The notes under the pieces: generated by a model
What the model was told of the DNA's origin: nothing
Database searches by the model: none
The model's input: the letters and a program-made list of their open reading frames with translations, nothing else
Part shown: positions 19,530-28,569 of the stretch, one piece after another
Numbering within the stretch: position 1 is the stretch's first letter
Layout of the letters: each line of letters starts with the position of its first letter
Made by a program: the position numbers and the translations under genes
From: Methylococcales bacterium
GTDB taxonomy: Bacteria; Pseudomonadota; Gammaproteobacteria; Methylococcales; Methylomonadaceae
Assembly: GCA_028707085.1 (NCBI GenBank)
Contig: JAQTUW010000019.1
Location: 1 to 61,522, forward strand
Reading direction: 5' to 3'
DNA length: 61,522 nucleotides

Positions 19530-20330
19530 ATGGCCATGAATTATTTCGTCTGGAACGCCAATCCGGTTCTGCTTGAACTGGGTTTTCTGAAAATCCGCTG
19601 GTACGGGGTGATGTTCGCCCTGGCTTTCGTGTTTTCCTACAACATGATGCAATGGATATACCGAAAAGAGGGCAAAAACGTCGAGGATCTGGATAGATTG
19701 CTATGGTATTTGGTGATCGGCATTATCGTCGGCGCCCGGCTGGGGCATACCCTGCTTTACGATCCCGGCTTTTATCTGTCCCATCCGCTTAAAATCCTGG
19801 CAATCTGGGAAGGCGGGCTGGCCAGCCACGGCGGCATTCTGGGCATCCTGCTGGCCGTGTATCTGTATACCCGCCGCAGCGGGGATTCCTATTTGTGGCT
19901 GCTGGACAGGCTGTCCTTTCCCTGCACCATGAGCGGCAGCTTCATTCGCATCGGCAATTTCTTCAATTCGGAAATTCTGGGTACAGAAACGACCGAACCG
20001 TGGGGCGTGATCTTCGCCCGGGTAGACGATCTGCCCCGGCATCCGGTACAGCTTTACGAGGCGTTCTGCTATGCGCTGATCTTTTTCGTGCTGCTGGGCG
20101 TTTACCGTAAAACCTGGGACAAACCCATCAAAGGCTTGCTGTTCGGTCTGGTGATTTCCCTGGTGTTTCTGGTGCGCATCGTCCTGGAATTCTTCAAAAC
20201 CGAGCAGGCCATGTATGACAACGGCCTGCCGCTAACCACCGGTCAGATGTTGAGCATTCCGTTTCTGCTGGTGGGCCTTGGCTTTGTTTTTTGGTCTTTA
20301 AAAAACTACCGGGCCAGGGCAGGGGCTTAA
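19530..20330 (+). CDS. lgt: Prolipoprotein diacylglyceryl transferase
   Basis: Lgt moves diacylglycerol from phosphatidylglycerol to the lipobox cysteine of prelipoproteins in the inner membrane. The 266-residue product has seven hydrophobic segments, the YGVMFALAF N-terminal region, GARLGHTLLYDPGFYLSHP, GGLASHGG and the Lgt signature RIGNFFNSEILG. The frame opens with ATGGCCATG; the second ATG (19536, MNYFVWNANP) is an equally good start. It precedes prfB by 63 bases. It serves the lipoproteins in this window (MlaA and the one at 61330). Confidence 0.96.
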   Translation: MAMNYFVWNANPVLLELGFLKIRWYGVMFALAFVFSYNMMQWIYRKEGKNVEDLDRLLWYLVIGIIVGARLGHTLLYDPGFYLSHPLKILAIWEGGLASHGGILGILLAVYLYTRRSGDSYLWLLDRLSFPCTMSGSFIRIGNFFNSEILGTETTEPWGVIFARVDDLPRHPVQLYEAFCYALIFFVLLGVYRKTWDKPIKGLLFGLVISLVFLVRIVLEFFKTEQAMYDNGLPLTTGQMLSIPFLLVGLGFVFWSLKNYRARAGA

Positions 20331-20393
20331 TCGTTTATAATTGCAAACTTTTGATTGCCGGAAACTGTCCGGTTTTGTGCTTGGTAAAGGTTC

Positions 20394-21491
20394 ATGCAAG
20401 AGATTAACCCGATAAAATACAAAATAGCCGATTTGCGCGAACGCGGCGCAGGGCTGAAAACCTATCTGGATTTCGAGACTAAAAGCGAAAGACTGGTGGA
20501 AGTGCTACGCGAACTGGAAGACCCTGCCATCTGGAACAAACCGGAACAGGCACAGGCCCTGGGCAAGGAACGCAGCATGCTGGAAGGCATCGTCCACACC
20601 ATACTCGATCTGGAACAGGGGTTGGCCGACGCCGAGGAGCTGCTGCTGATGGCGGTGGAGGAAAACGACGAAGAAACCGTCGATACCGTCGCCGCCGATC
20701 TTGAACAGTTCGAGAAACGGGTGGCCGGCCTGGAGTTTCAGCGAATGTTCGCCGGCGAGATGGACGCCAACAACGCCTTTCTGGACATCCAGTCCGGTTC
20801 GGGCGGCACCGAGGCCCAGGACTGGGCGTCGATGATCGAACGCATGTATTTGCGCTGGGGTGAAAGCAAGGGCTTTAAAACCGAACTGATAGAGGAATCG
20901 CCCGGCGACGTGGCGGGCATCAAAAGCGCCACCATCAAGTTCGAAGGCCCATACGCCTTCGGCTGGCTGCGCACAGAAACCGGCGTGCACAGACTGGTCA
21001 GAAAATCGCCGTTCGATTCTGGCAACCGCCGACATACCTCGTTTGCTTCGGTGTTCGTGTCGCCGGAAATCGACGACGACATCGAAATCGACATCAATCC
21101 GGCGGATTTGCGCATCGACGTCTACCGCGCCAGCGGCGCCGGCGGCCAGCACGTCAACCGTACCGAATCGGCGGTGAGGATTACCCATAATCCCAGCGGC
21201 ATCGTGGTGCAGTGCCAGAGCGACCGTTCGCAGCATAAAAACAAGGACACCGCCATGAAGCAGTTGAAAGCCAAGCTTTATGAGCAGGCTATTTTACAGC
21301 GCAACGCCTCGCAACAAGCGGTGGAAGACTCCAAGTCCGACATCGGCTGGGGTAGCCAAATCCGCTCCTATGTGCTGGATCAGTCCCGCATCAAGGATTT
21401 GCGCACCAGCGTCGAAACCGGCAATACTCAAGCCGTGCTGGACGGGGCGCTGGATCAGTTTATCGAGGCCAGTCTGAAGAGCGGGTTGTAA
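20394..21491 (+). CDS. prfB: Peptide chain release factor 2 (RF2)
   Basis: RF2 releases peptides at UAA and UGA. The 365-residue product aligns along its whole length with E. coli RF2: [14 protein letters not shown], the stop-codon recognition SPF motif in [14 protein letters not shown], and the GGQ loop in [19 protein letters not shown]. In E. coli and many bacteria, codon 26 is an in-frame UGA read by a programmed +1 frameshift. Here the equivalent place reads TAT CTG GAT TTC, so one continuous frame makes the protein and that autoregulation is absent. lysS normally follows directly, but is displaced 2.7 kb downstream. Confidence 0.97.
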   Translation: MQEINPIKYKIADLRERGAGLKTYLDFETKSERLVEVLRELEDPAIWNKPEQAQALGKERSMLEGIVHTILDLEQGLADAEELLLMAVEENDEETVDTVAADLEQFEKRVAGLEFQRMFAGEMDANNAFLDIQSGSGGTEAQDWASMIERMYLRWGESKGFKTELIEESPGDVAGIKSATIKFEGPYAFGWLRTETGVHRLVRKSPFDSGNRRHTSFASVFVSPEIDDDIEIDINPADLRIDVYRASGAGGQHVNRTESAVRITHNPSGIVVQCQSDRSQHKNKDTAMKQLKAKLYEQAILQRNASQQAVEDSKSDIGWGSQIRSYVLDQSRIKDLRTSVETGNTQAVLDGALDQFIEASLKSGL

Positions 21492-21530
21492 AGAGCGGCT
21501 GTAGAGTGAAAAATGCTGTTTGACCTGAAT

Positions 21531-21564
21531 CCTTCGGCTTTGCTCAGGAGAGCCTTGTCGAAGG
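21531..21564. repeat. Short inverted-repeat intergenic element
   Basis: CCTTCGGCTTTGCTCAGG followed by AGAGCCTTGTCGAAGG has complementary ends (CCTTCG/CGAAGG). This type of sequence is a common dispersed repeat in proteobacterial intergenic DNA. The rest of 21492-21828 holds no gene; a second imperfect inverted repeat (GGTTGGG...CCAAGCCAAC) lies at about 21747-21780. Confidence 0.45.
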
Positions 21565-21828
21565 ATCAGCGGTATTCGCACGCAACTTTTTTAATGTCCT
21601 GGAGGGATAGGATATGCCTGCTAATCAGTCCATAAATTAGGTGGTGCCTGCAATTGAGGCCAAAACATTATGACAATTGAAAGCGCATTGGGTTAATCTA
21701 CGCAGAAGCCATCAGTCAGTCAGATTTTGAAACAACAAAGCATGTAGGTTGGGTTTGCGGTAGTCCAAGCCAACATTTAAAATCAACAAGATTCTAAAGT
21801 CTGTTATTTTTTAGTTAATGAGAAAATC

Positions 21829-21984
21829 ATGAAAATTCAATTTGAAAACCTGGGCTGTATCGAGCAAGGCAGCGTTGAATTAAATGACTTAACCATTTTT
21901 TGCGGAAAAAACAATACCGGCAAGACTTATGTGATGTACACACTTTATGGATTTCTGGCAAGAAAATTTCCACTTAATTTTCCA
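21829..21984 (+). pseudogene. N-terminal stub of an AAA ATPase (AAA_15-like)
   Basis: ATG 21829 opens a reading frame giving MKIQFENLGCIEQGSVELND and then TIFCGKNNTGKTYVMYTLYGFL, a Walker A in the style of OLD-like or RecF-like AAA ATPases of defence systems. After about 52 codons the sequence changes abruptly into a truncated IS200-type transposase read in another frame. Everything downstream of the Walker A is gone, so this is a non-functional stub. The junction lies at about 21975-21985. Confidence 0.65.
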
Positions 21985-22316
21985 TGCGAGTCAGGGAGTT
22001 GGTCAGACAGACATGCGAATCGTTCGAGATTCGGATAATCAAAGGAGTTGTGAGTAAAGACCATGTGCATATTTTGGTCAGCGCGCCGCCAAGTTTGGCG
22101 CCGAGTGAAATCATGAGGCGAATCAAGGGAAGGACAGCGAGTTACGCGTTTGAAGAATTTCCGCATTTGAAGAAGAGGTATTGGGGCCAGCATTTCTGGG
22201 CGCGAGGGTATTTTTGCGCCACGGTTGATCAGATGACGGAAGAAATGATAAAGCAATATTTGGATCATCATTTTGAACCTAATCCGAATGATAATTTTCA
22301 GATGGAGCCAGAATAG
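21984..22316 (+). pseudogene. tnpA: IS200/IS605-type TnpA transposase, 5'-truncated
   Basis: The 110-residue frame reads like the last three quarters of a Y1 (HUH) transposase. RVRELVRQTC begins mid-protein; SKDHVHILVSAPP holds the HUH metal-binding histidines, and EEMIKQYLDHHFEPNP holds the catalytic tyrosine. Intact relatives are about 140-150 residues, so roughly 35 N-terminal residues are missing. The left end of the element is not visible. The sequence joins directly to the ATPase stub. The right-end hairpins follow at 22317-22386. Confidence 0.75.
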
Positions 22317-22386
22317 ACGCGTCGTTCAGTCGACGCGTATCCGGACTTTCAGTCCGTAACCCGAACCCACCGGCTTAAGCCGGTGG
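22317..22386 (+). repeat. Right-end hairpins of the IS200-type element
   Basis: Three hairpins follow the transposase stop. 22317-22338 is an 8-base perfect stem ACGCGTCG/CGACGCGT with a 6-base loop. 22342-22354 pairs GGAC/GTCC. 22367-22386 is a perfect 20-base palindrome (CCACCGGCTTAAGCCGGTGG). TnpA of this family recognises a hairpin near each end, so the last one is the likely right-end recognition hairpin. Confidence 0.6.
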
Positions 22387-22444
22387 TTGTTTAGTTAACC
22401 ATGTCAGAACAACAATACGAAGCAACGACTGGAGAAGCCGAAGC

Positions 22445-22891
22445 ATGTTGTATTTGAATGTCGATCATTTGCGGCGCTGCATGCAAACCCTGGATTCTTC
22501 CCTTCTGCTTTATCGAAAAGCAGAGCCGGACAGTATCGATCAGGAAGTCTTCCGCAACGCCATTATAAAAAGTTATGAATTGACCCAGGAAACCGCCTTC
22601 AAGCTTCTGAAGAAAGCCCTGAAAGTCTACGGTCATGGCGGCAAAAAACTGGATGCCACCCCTGTTAAAGATATACTCCGCTTGGCGGCGGTACATGATT
22701 TAATGACACTGGCGGAAGTTGAACGCTGGTTCCGCTATCGGGATAATCGAAATAATACGGCACACGATTACGGCGAAAAGTTTGCCGATGAAACCGTGGT
22801 GCTAATTCCGGATTTTCTGCAAGACATCGCCACATTGGCCAATGTCCTGGAACACAAACTGGGCAAGAGGACAGAACTTGACGGCAACTGA
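22445..22891 (+). CDS. hepT: HepT-like HEPN toxin (HI0074 family)
   Basis: The 148-residue all-helical HEPN protein belongs to the nucleotidyltransferase substrate-binding (HI0074) family. The RX4HXY motif is intact in NRNNTAHDYGEK, giving R, H and the tyrosine. In studied pairs this motif is the RNase active site, and its tyrosine is AMPylated by the partner MntA to neutralise the toxin. The frame runs into mntA with a 14-base overlap. The start at 22445 lacks a strong ribosome-binding site. It lies just after the IS200-type remnant. Confidence 0.85.
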   Translation: MLYLNVDHLRRCMQTLDSSLLLYRKAEPDSIDQEVFRNAIIKSYELTQETAFKLLKKALKVYGHGGKKLDATPVKDILRLAAVHDLMTLAEVERWFRYRDNRNNTAHDYGEKFADETVVLIPDFLQDIATLANVLEHKLGKRTELDGN

Positions 22892-23264
22892 ATTGTCTGG
22901 CCTGCACCTGCCAGATAGTTATCTGCATATGGTGCAGGATATCCTGCGCACCCATTTACCGGAGGCCGAGGTATGGGCCTATGGCAGCCGGGTCAACGGC
23001 GATTATTACGACACCAGCGATCTTGATCTGGTGGTGCGGCAACCGGGCAATTTACGTTGCAGACAAAGCCGTCTGGACGATGCTGTAGAAGCCTTTTCCG
23101 AAAGCAACCTGCCCATTATTGTGCAACTGGTGGACTGGGCGACTATTCCGGCCGCGTTTCATGATGAAATATTGGTCAATTATGTGGTGATTAAGGCTGC
23201 TACTGATCCCGTTGATGCTGGAAAAGCAGAAAGGGATTCAGCGAATGACGGATTCCGTCCGTAA
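22878..23264 (+). CDS. mntA: MntA-like minimal nucleotidyltransferase antitoxin
   Basis: This minimal nucleotidyltransferase has a perfect GSX10DXD active site (GSRVNGDYYDTSDLDL) preceded by WAY. In known HepT/MntA pairs it adds AMP to a tyrosine of the HEPN toxin. The open frame reaches back to ATG 22842. I prefer TTG 22878 (LTATELSGLHLP) because AGAGGA lies just upstream and the overlap with hepT is only 14 bases; this gives 128 residues. The C-terminal 25 residues are weakly conserved. Confidence 0.83.
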   Translation: MTATELSGLHLPDSYLHMVQDILRTHLPEAEVWAYGSRVNGDYYDTSDLDLVVRQPGNLRCRQSRLDDAVEAFSESNLPIIVQLVDWATIPAAFHDEILVNYVVIKAATDPVDAGKAERDSANDGFRP

Positions 23265-23406
23265 AAATTTTCGCCCATCCATGGGACGAAAATCAGGACG
23301 CCAATGATATGCCTTTACCGGCGTCCCGGTTTCTTTGGAAGACCGCGACACCCGTTCCGTATGCTGCGATCTATGATGCTGGCCAACGAGGAAATTTTCT
23401 CTTGTA

Positions 23407-23432
23407 AAATGTTGTCATATATGACAACATTT
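23407..23432. promoter_or_regulatory. Perfect 26-base palindrome, candidate toxin-antitoxin operator
   Basis: The 26 bases are a perfect palindrome centred between 23419 and 23420; its half-site contains ATGTTGTCATAT. It lies just upstream of the decayed HigB-like toxin and would be a natural binding site for the HTH antitoxin encoded at 23794. The AT-rich centre (ATATAT) may overlap a promoter. Confidence 0.5.
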
Positions 23433-23443
23433 GCAAAATCAAG

Positions 23444-23797
23444 ATGGACAGCTAGTAGCATCGACAAGACCAATTTCAAGGATTAAGGCGCACGAAAGGA
23501 CTTTGAAGCATTCCCTGTACCGGGGATAAATAACATCCATGCCCTTACTGTTGCTGCGTAAGGTCACATGGCGGATCCTGTTAAACCGTTAAAGGGATTT
23601 GATAGCGGTGCTATGGAAATTGTTTTGCGTCACCGAAGTGATGCCTTTCTCCCTCGTTATTTATGCCATCCAGCTTGGGGAGAAATTGTGGGTTTTCACG
23701 CCTTTCAGAAAAATCGACACAGGACATTAAAACACCAAGGCATGAAATAGACCATGTGCATGGGCGTATAAAACGATTGAAGGAGTTCTTGCGATGA
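23444..23797 (+). pseudogene. HigB/Gp49-type toxin gene, broken by stops and frameshifts
   Basis: Segments of a RelE-superfamily (phage Gp49/HigB-like) toxin appear in successive frames. From about 23487 one frame reads ARKDFEAFPVPGINN and HALTVAA, then a TAA, then GHMADPVKPLKGF and MEIVLRHRSDAF. The next frame gives VIYAIQLGEKLWVF, another HAFQK, and a third EKSTQDIKTPRHEIDHVHG to the TGA at 23795-23797. That TGA overlaps the antitoxin ATG at 23794, the usual toxin-antitoxin coupling. At least three small indels and one nonsense codon kill the gene. The real start is uncertain; 23444 is the nearest ATG after the palindrome. Confidence 0.72.
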
Positions 23798-24114
23798 ATG
23801 ACGAACCTTTTGAAATTGTTCGTGGTAATGCTTTTGCCGATTTCGACCATCCCAACACTGCAATTGAGCAACTGAAAGCGTTACTGGCCGCAGAAATTAT
23901 CGGTATCCTGGATGAACGTGCCTATACTGTGCGCAAATCCGAAGAGATAACAGGCATCGCCGCAGCCGACTTTTCCCGCATCCGAAAGGTAAAACTTGAC
24001 CGTTTTACGATTGACCGGCTTATGACGATACTTAAACGCCTTGATCAAGATGTCGATGTGCATGTGACAGTCCGGCCAAACCAAAATAGCGAGGTTATGC
24101 CGCTTCGCCGCTAG
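23794..24114 (+). CDS. HigA-like HTH antitoxin (orphaned)
   Basis: The 106-residue helix-turn-helix protein has its DNA-binding part at about 45-90 ([42 protein letters not shown]), like the HTH antitoxins that pair with Gp49-type toxins. ATG 23794 has GGAG in the tail of the toxin gene. The toxin is a pseudogene, so this antitoxin is an orphan; it may still repress at the palindrome 23407-23432. It ends 62 bases before lysS, whose promoter might sit in that gap. Confidence 0.75.
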   Translation: MNDEPFEIVRGNAFADFDHPNTAIEQLKALLAAEIIGILDERAYTVRKSEEITGIAAADFSRIRKVKLDRFTIDRLMTILKRLDQDVDVHVTVRPNQNSEVMPLRR

Positions 24115-24176
24115 CGTACGATTTCGTACCACTGGATTGCAAACCACTTAAATTATTAATACCCCCATACAAAAAC

Positions 24177-25673
24177 ATGTCAGAACTCGAACACGACGAA
24201 CAGGAACAAATCAGACAACGCCGCGAAAAACTCCATAGCTTGCGCGAAGAGGGCGTCGCATTTCCCACCGACTTCCGTCGCAATGTGGTGGCGGCCGAAC
24301 TGCTGGCCAAATACGCCGACACCAGCGAGGAAGAACTGCTGGCGGCGCCGGTCAGGGTCAGCATCGGCGGGCGAATGATGACCCGGCGGATCATGGGCAA
24401 AGCCAGTTTTTGCCATTTGCAGGACATGTCCGGGCAGATTCAGGTCTATGTCAGCCGCGACAATCTGCCGGAAGGCGTCTACAACGACCAGTTCAAGAAG
24501 TGGGATATCGGCGACATTCTCGGTGCGGAAGGCGTACTGTTCAAAACCAAGGTCGGCGAACTCAGCGTACGGCTGGACGACATCCGGCTGCTGACCAAGG
24601 CATTGCGGCCTTTGCCGGAAAAATTTCACGGCATCGCCGATCAGGAGATCAAGTACCGCCAGCGTTATCTGGACTTGATCATGAGCGAGGAGACCCGCAA
24701 AACCTTTCTGCTGCGCTCCAGGATTGTAGCCTATATCCGCGAGTTTCTAATCGCCCGCCAGTTTCTGGAAGTGGAAACGCCGATGATGCAGGTCATCCCC
24801 GGCGGCGCGACGGCCCGGCCGTTCACCACCTACCACAACGCGCTGGATATGGAGCTGTATCTGCGCATCGCCCCGGAACTGTATTTGAAACGGCTGGTGG
24901 TCGGCGGTTTCGAGCGGGTGTTTGAAATCAACCGCAACTTTCGCAACGAAGGCTTGTCAACCCGCCATAATCCTGAATTCACCATGCTGGAGTTTTATCA
25001 GGCTTATGCGGAATACGGCGACCTGATGGATCTGACCGAAGCCATGCTCAAAGGCATCGCCGAGGACATTATCGGTCAGACCGTGATCGAATATCAGGGC
25101 GACCGTTACGATTTCGGCCAGCCGTTTGCGCGGATGACCGTTCTGGAATCCATTCTGCATTTCAATCCGGAATTGGGATTGGCCGATCTGCAAAGCCGCG
25201 AAGCGGCGGCGAACGTGGCCGCAAAGCTGGGAATACCGGTAAAGGATGGTTACGGGCTGGGCAAGATACAGATCGAAATCTTCGAAAAAACCGTCGAACA
25301 CCGGCTGATGAACCCGACCTTCATCACGGCCTATCCGGTGGAAGTTTCCCCGCTGGCCAGACGCAATGATGACGATCCGCACGTTACCGACCGCTTCGAG
25401 TTTTTCGTCGGCGGCCGGGAAATCGCCAACGGCTTCACCGAGCTGAACGACGCCGAAGATCAGGCGGAACGTTTCCGCAAGCAGGTCGAGGAAAAGGAAT
25501 CCGGCGATAATGAAGCAATGCATTTCGATGCCGATTATATTACCGCGCTGGAGCACGGCATGCCGCCGACCGCTGGCGAAGGTATCGGCATCGACCGGCT
25601 GGTCATGCTGTTTACCGATTCCCCCAGCATCCGCGACGTACTGCTGTTCCCGCACATGCGGCCTAAAAACTAA
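24177..25673 (+). CDS. lysS: Lysyl-tRNA synthetase, class II
   Basis: LysS charges tRNA-Lys. The 498-residue product has an N-terminal OB-fold (about 60-145: [23 protein letters not shown]) and the class II core with motif 1 ([20 protein letters not shown]), motif 2 ([24 protein letters not shown]) and motif 3 ([24 protein letters not shown]). The length is normal. In E. coli it follows prfB directly; here accessory DNA lies between. It is followed 11 bases later by a flavin reductase gene. Confidence 0.97.
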   Translation: MSELEHDEQEQIRQRREKLHSLREEGVAFPTDFRRNVVAAELLAKYADTSEEELLAAPVRVSIGGRMMTRRIMGKASFCHLQDMSGQIQVYVSRDNLPEGVYNDQFKKWDIGDILGAEGVLFKTKVGELSVRLDDIRLLTKALRPLPEKFHGIADQEIKYRQRYLDLIMSEETRKTFLLRSRIVAYIREFLIARQFLEVETPMMQVIPGGATARPFTTYHNALDMELYLRIAPELYLKRLVVGGFERVFEINRNFRNEGLSTRHNPEFTMLEFYQAYAEYGDLMDLTEAMLKGIAEDIIGQTVIEYQGDRYDFGQPFARMTVLESILHFNPELGLADLQSREAAANVAAKLGIPVKDGYGLGKIQIEIFEKTVEHRLMNPTFITAYPVEVSPLARRNDDDPHVTDRFEFFVGGREIANGFTELNDAEDQAERFRKQVEEKESGDNEAMHFDADYITALEHGMPPTAGEGIGIDRLVMLFTDSPSIRDVLLFPHMRPKN

Positions 25674-25684
25674 CGGAGATTCAG

Positions 25685-26161
25685 ATGAATGTCGATGCAA
25701 CCCAGTTCAAAAACGCCCTCAAATTATGGGCCAGCGGCGTCACGGTAGTCACCGCTCACGGAGCCGATGGCCCGAAAGGCATGACGGCCACCTCCTTTAG
25801 CAGCGTGTCGATGGTGCCGCCGCAAATTCTGGTGTGCTTGAACCAGTCCACCGAAACCGGCGCGGTGGTGCTGGAACAGCAGCATTTTGCGGTCAACATC
25901 CTCACCGACCAGCAGCAGGAGATTTCCAACCAGTTCGCCGGCGCGGCCAGTCAGGAACAGCGGTTCGCCAACATTGCCTGGCGCGAAGGCCAAAACGGCG
26001 CGCCGTTGTTTGACGAGGCGCTGGTCACGCTGGAATGCCGGGTAGTGCAGCAGATCATGGCCGGCACCCACTGGGTAGTGATAGGCGAAGTCCAGCATGC
26101 GGTCTGCCGCAACGGCGAGCCGCTGCTGTATTACAACGCTGGGTACAGACTGTTGAAATAA
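25685..26161 (+). CDS. Flavin reductase-like FMN-binding protein
   Basis: The 158-residue product belongs to the flavin reductase domain family (split-barrel FMN binding): FKNALKLWASGVTVVTA, GMTATSFSSVSMVPPQILVCLNQ, FAVNILTDQQQEISNQFAG and THWVVIGEVQHA. Members reduce FMN/FAD with NAD(P)H, usually to supply a flavin-dependent monooxygenase. No monooxygenase is nearby, so the partner is unknown. ATG 25685 has GGAG six bases ahead, and the gene is 11 bases after lysS, so the two may share a transcript. Confidence 0.87.
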   Translation: MNVDATQFKNALKLWASGVTVVTAHGADGPKGMTATSFSSVSMVPPQILVCLNQSTETGAVVLEQQHFAVNILTDQQQEISNQFAGAASQEQRFANIAWREGQNGAPLFDEALVTLECRVVQQIMAGTHWVVIGEVQHAVCRNGEPLLYYNAGYRLLK

Positions 26162-26188
26162 TTCGAGACTCGCCGTCGTTTATGGCGT

Positions 26189-28465
26189 TTAAAGCGATGC
26201 GCCTGCCGACCTCAAAGTCTTTGCGGCTGTTATCATATGGGCTAATGAAGTTCTGACATCCTGCCATTGCCGCGTTTTTAAGCCGCAATCAGGATTGACC
26301 CATAGCTTGCCGGGATCGATCCGTTCGGCGGCGCGTTTCAGCAACGCCACCATGTCCTGAGTCGTCGGCACATTGGGGCTGTGTATATCGTATACGCCAG
26401 GCCCGATTTGGTTCGGATACTCAAAATTGATGAACGCGTCCAATAATTCCATATTGGAACGGGATGTTTCGATGGTTATTACATCGGCGTCCATATCGGC
26501 GATGGCGGCAATGATGTCGTTGAACTCGGAATAGCACATGTGGGTGTGAATTTGAGTGCTGTCTTTCGCGCCGCTTGAGCATATCCGGAAGGCTCGCACC
26601 GCCCAATCCAGATAATCGCCCCAGCCCAACTGGCGCAGCGGCAGTCCTTCCCTGAAAGCGGCCTCATCGATTTGAATAATGGGGATGCCGGCGGCTTCCA
26701 GGTCGGCCACTTCCTCGCGCAACGCCAAGGCCAATTGGTAAGCCGTGACCGAACGCGGCTGATCGTCGCGGACGAATGACCAGTTGAGTATGGTTACCGG
26801 CCCGGTCAGCATGCCTTTCATCGGTTTGGCCGTCAGGGATTGGGCGTACTCGATCCAGCTTACCGTCATCGGCTTGGGCCTGCTCACGTCTCCAAAGATA
26901 ATCGGCGGCTTGACGCAACGGGAACCGTAAGATTGCACCCAGCCATGGCTGGTAAACAAAAAGCCTTCCAGTTGCTCGCCGAAATACTCCACCATATCGT
27001 TGCGTTCCGCCTCGCCATGCACCAGCACATCCAGCCCCAGAGCTTCCTGCTCGCGGACGCAAAACGCAATGGTTTGCTTCATCTGTCCAACATACTCGGC
27101 GTCGCTGAGCAGGCCCCGCTTATGGTCGGCGCGGGTTTGGCGAATTTCGGCCGTTTGCGGAAACGAGCCGATGGTAGTGGTCGGATAGCTGGGCAGATTC
27201 AGTCTGGCCTGCTGCTGCTCCCGGCGGACAGGGAATGGATTTTGGCGTTGCGTCAGCGCCGCATCGATCTTCGAGAGTCTCGCCTGAACAAGCGGATTAT
27301 GAACCAGGCCCGACTCCCGTCGCGAGCGAATGGCGTTTGCCGAAATGCTTAATTCCGGCTCCGCTGACGCCGGCTCTTCAATTGCCAGTCGCAAGACTTC
27401 CAGCTCAGTCAGTTTTTGCCGGGCGAAGGCCAGCCAGGATTTAAGCGTCGGCTCTAAAGCGGTTTCGCGTTCCAGATCAATGGGCACATGCAGCAAGGAA
27501 CAGGAAGGCGCCAGCCAAAGCTGGCCTGCGAAGCGTTCGCGCACCGTGGCGATGGTCGCTATCGCGGCGTCCAAATCGCTACGCCAGATATTGCGGCCAT
27601 CGACCAGACCCAGCGACAACACTTTTGAATTGCTGAAGTTGTCCAAAACTGTCGCCAATTGTTCCGGCGCGCGCACCAGATCGATATGCAATCCGGCGAC
27701 CGCCAATTCGCAGGTCAGAGCGGCATTTTCGCCCAGCGCCCCGAAGTAAGTGGCAAGCAGGATTTTGACCGGGCATTTTTGCAGGCGATCATAGACTTGC
27801 GCAAACGCATTTCGCCAGGCTTCGGGCAAATCCAATACCAGAATCGGTTCATCGATTTGCACCCAGTCCACGCCCTGATAAGCCAAACGCTGCAGGATAT
27901 TCTCGTAAACCGGCAACAAGCGCTCCAGTAAGTCCAGTTTATTAAAGTCGCTGTTGGTTTTCGCCAGCCATAACCAGGTCAAAGGCCCGATCAAAACCGG
28001 TTTCGGCTGATAGCCGAGAAGTTGTAATTCGCGGGTTTCATCGAACAATTTACTGCTGGAAAGGGCAAATTGCTGATTTGCGTCCACTTCAGGCGTCAGA
28101 TAGTGATAATTGGTATCAAACCATTTGGTCATTTCGCAGGCCCTGAAGGGCAGGTCATCGTTCGCCCGGCCGCGCGCCATTCTGAAATAGGTATCAAGGT
28201 CGATTGACGATCCGAAGCGTTCCGGAACCACGCCCAGCATGATGCTGGTATCCAGAACCTGATCGTAATAAGAAAAATCGCCGACCGGAATCAAATCCAG
28301 TCCGCAATTGGCTTGCAGACGCCAATGCTGTTGCCGAATCTCGACTGCGGTCGCATGTAATGTCGAGTAATCGATTTCGCCGCGCCAATAGCGTTCCAGG
28401 GTGAACTTTAGCTTGCGGTTTTCACCGATGCGCGGAAATCCCAAGTTATGAATTTTAATCATCAA
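26189..28465 (-). CDS. metE: Cobalamin-independent methionine synthase
   Basis: MetE transfers the methyl group of 5-methyltetrahydropteroyl-triglutamate to homocysteine without B12. The 758-residue product has the two-barrel MetE layout: the N-terminal half starts [20 protein letters not shown], and the C-terminal catalytic half has [13 protein letters not shown], the zinc ligands in [11 protein letters not shown] and the last cysteine in [11 protein letters not shown]. The length is that of a complete enzyme. It is divergent from metR with about 100 bases between starts, and it shares a neighbourhood with riboswitch-controlled nrdAB. Confidence 0.97.
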   Translation of the reverse strand: MMIKIHNLGFPRIGENRKLKFTLERYWRGEIDYSTLHATAVEIRQQHWRLQANCGLDLIPVGDFSYYDQVLDTSIMLGVVPERFGSSIDLDTYFRMARGRANDDLPFRACEMTKWFDTNYHYLTPEVDANQQFALSSSKLFDETRELQLLGYQPKPVLIGPLTWLWLAKTNSDFNKLDLLERLLPVYENILQRLAYQGVDWVQIDEPILVLDLPEAWRNAFAQVYDRLQKCPVKILLATYFGALGENAALTCELAVAGLHIDLVRAPEQLATVLDNFSNSKVLSLGLVDGRNIWRSDLDAAIATIATVRERFAGQLWLAPSCSLLHVPIDLERETALEPTLKSWLAFARQKLTELEVLRLAIEEPASAEPELSISANAIRSRRESGLVHNPLVQARLSKIDAALTQRQNPFPVRREQQQARLNLPSYPTTTIGSFPQTAEIRQTRADHKRGLLSDAEYVGQMKQTIAFCVREQEALGLDVLVHGEAERNDMVEYFGEQLEGFLFTSHGWVQSYGSRCVKPPIIFGDVSRPKPMTVSWIEYAQSLTAKPMKGMLTGPVTILNWSFVRDDQPRSVTAYQLALALREEVADLEAAGIPIIQIDEAAFREGLPLRQLGWGDYLDWAVRAFRICSSGAKDSTQIHTHMCYSEFNDIIAAIADMDADVITIETSRSNMELLDAFINFEYPNQIGPGVYDIHSPNVPTTQDMVALLKRAAERIDPGKLWVNPDCGLKTRQWQDVRTSLAHMITAAKTLRSAGASL

Positions 28466-28530
28466 TACTGCTCCAAAATGTCATTTCAAACAAAAACAGC
28501 ATTCTAGGGCTTGTGTAATTTTAAAAATAT

Positions 28531-28564
28531 TGATAGTTTTTCACGTTTACATGAGAAAAATTCA
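28531..28564. promoter_or_regulatory. Two candidate MetR boxes between metE and metR
   Basis: Two 13-base sites fit TGAANNNNNTTCA with one mismatch each: TGATAGTTTTTCA at 28531-28543 and TGAGAAAAATTCA at 28552-28564. They are 21 bases apart, two helical turns, so a pair of dimers would bind the same face. A third, weaker candidate (TGAATTTTAATCA) lies at 28449-28461 inside the start of metE. Confidence 0.5.
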
Positions 28565-28569
28565 TAGCT

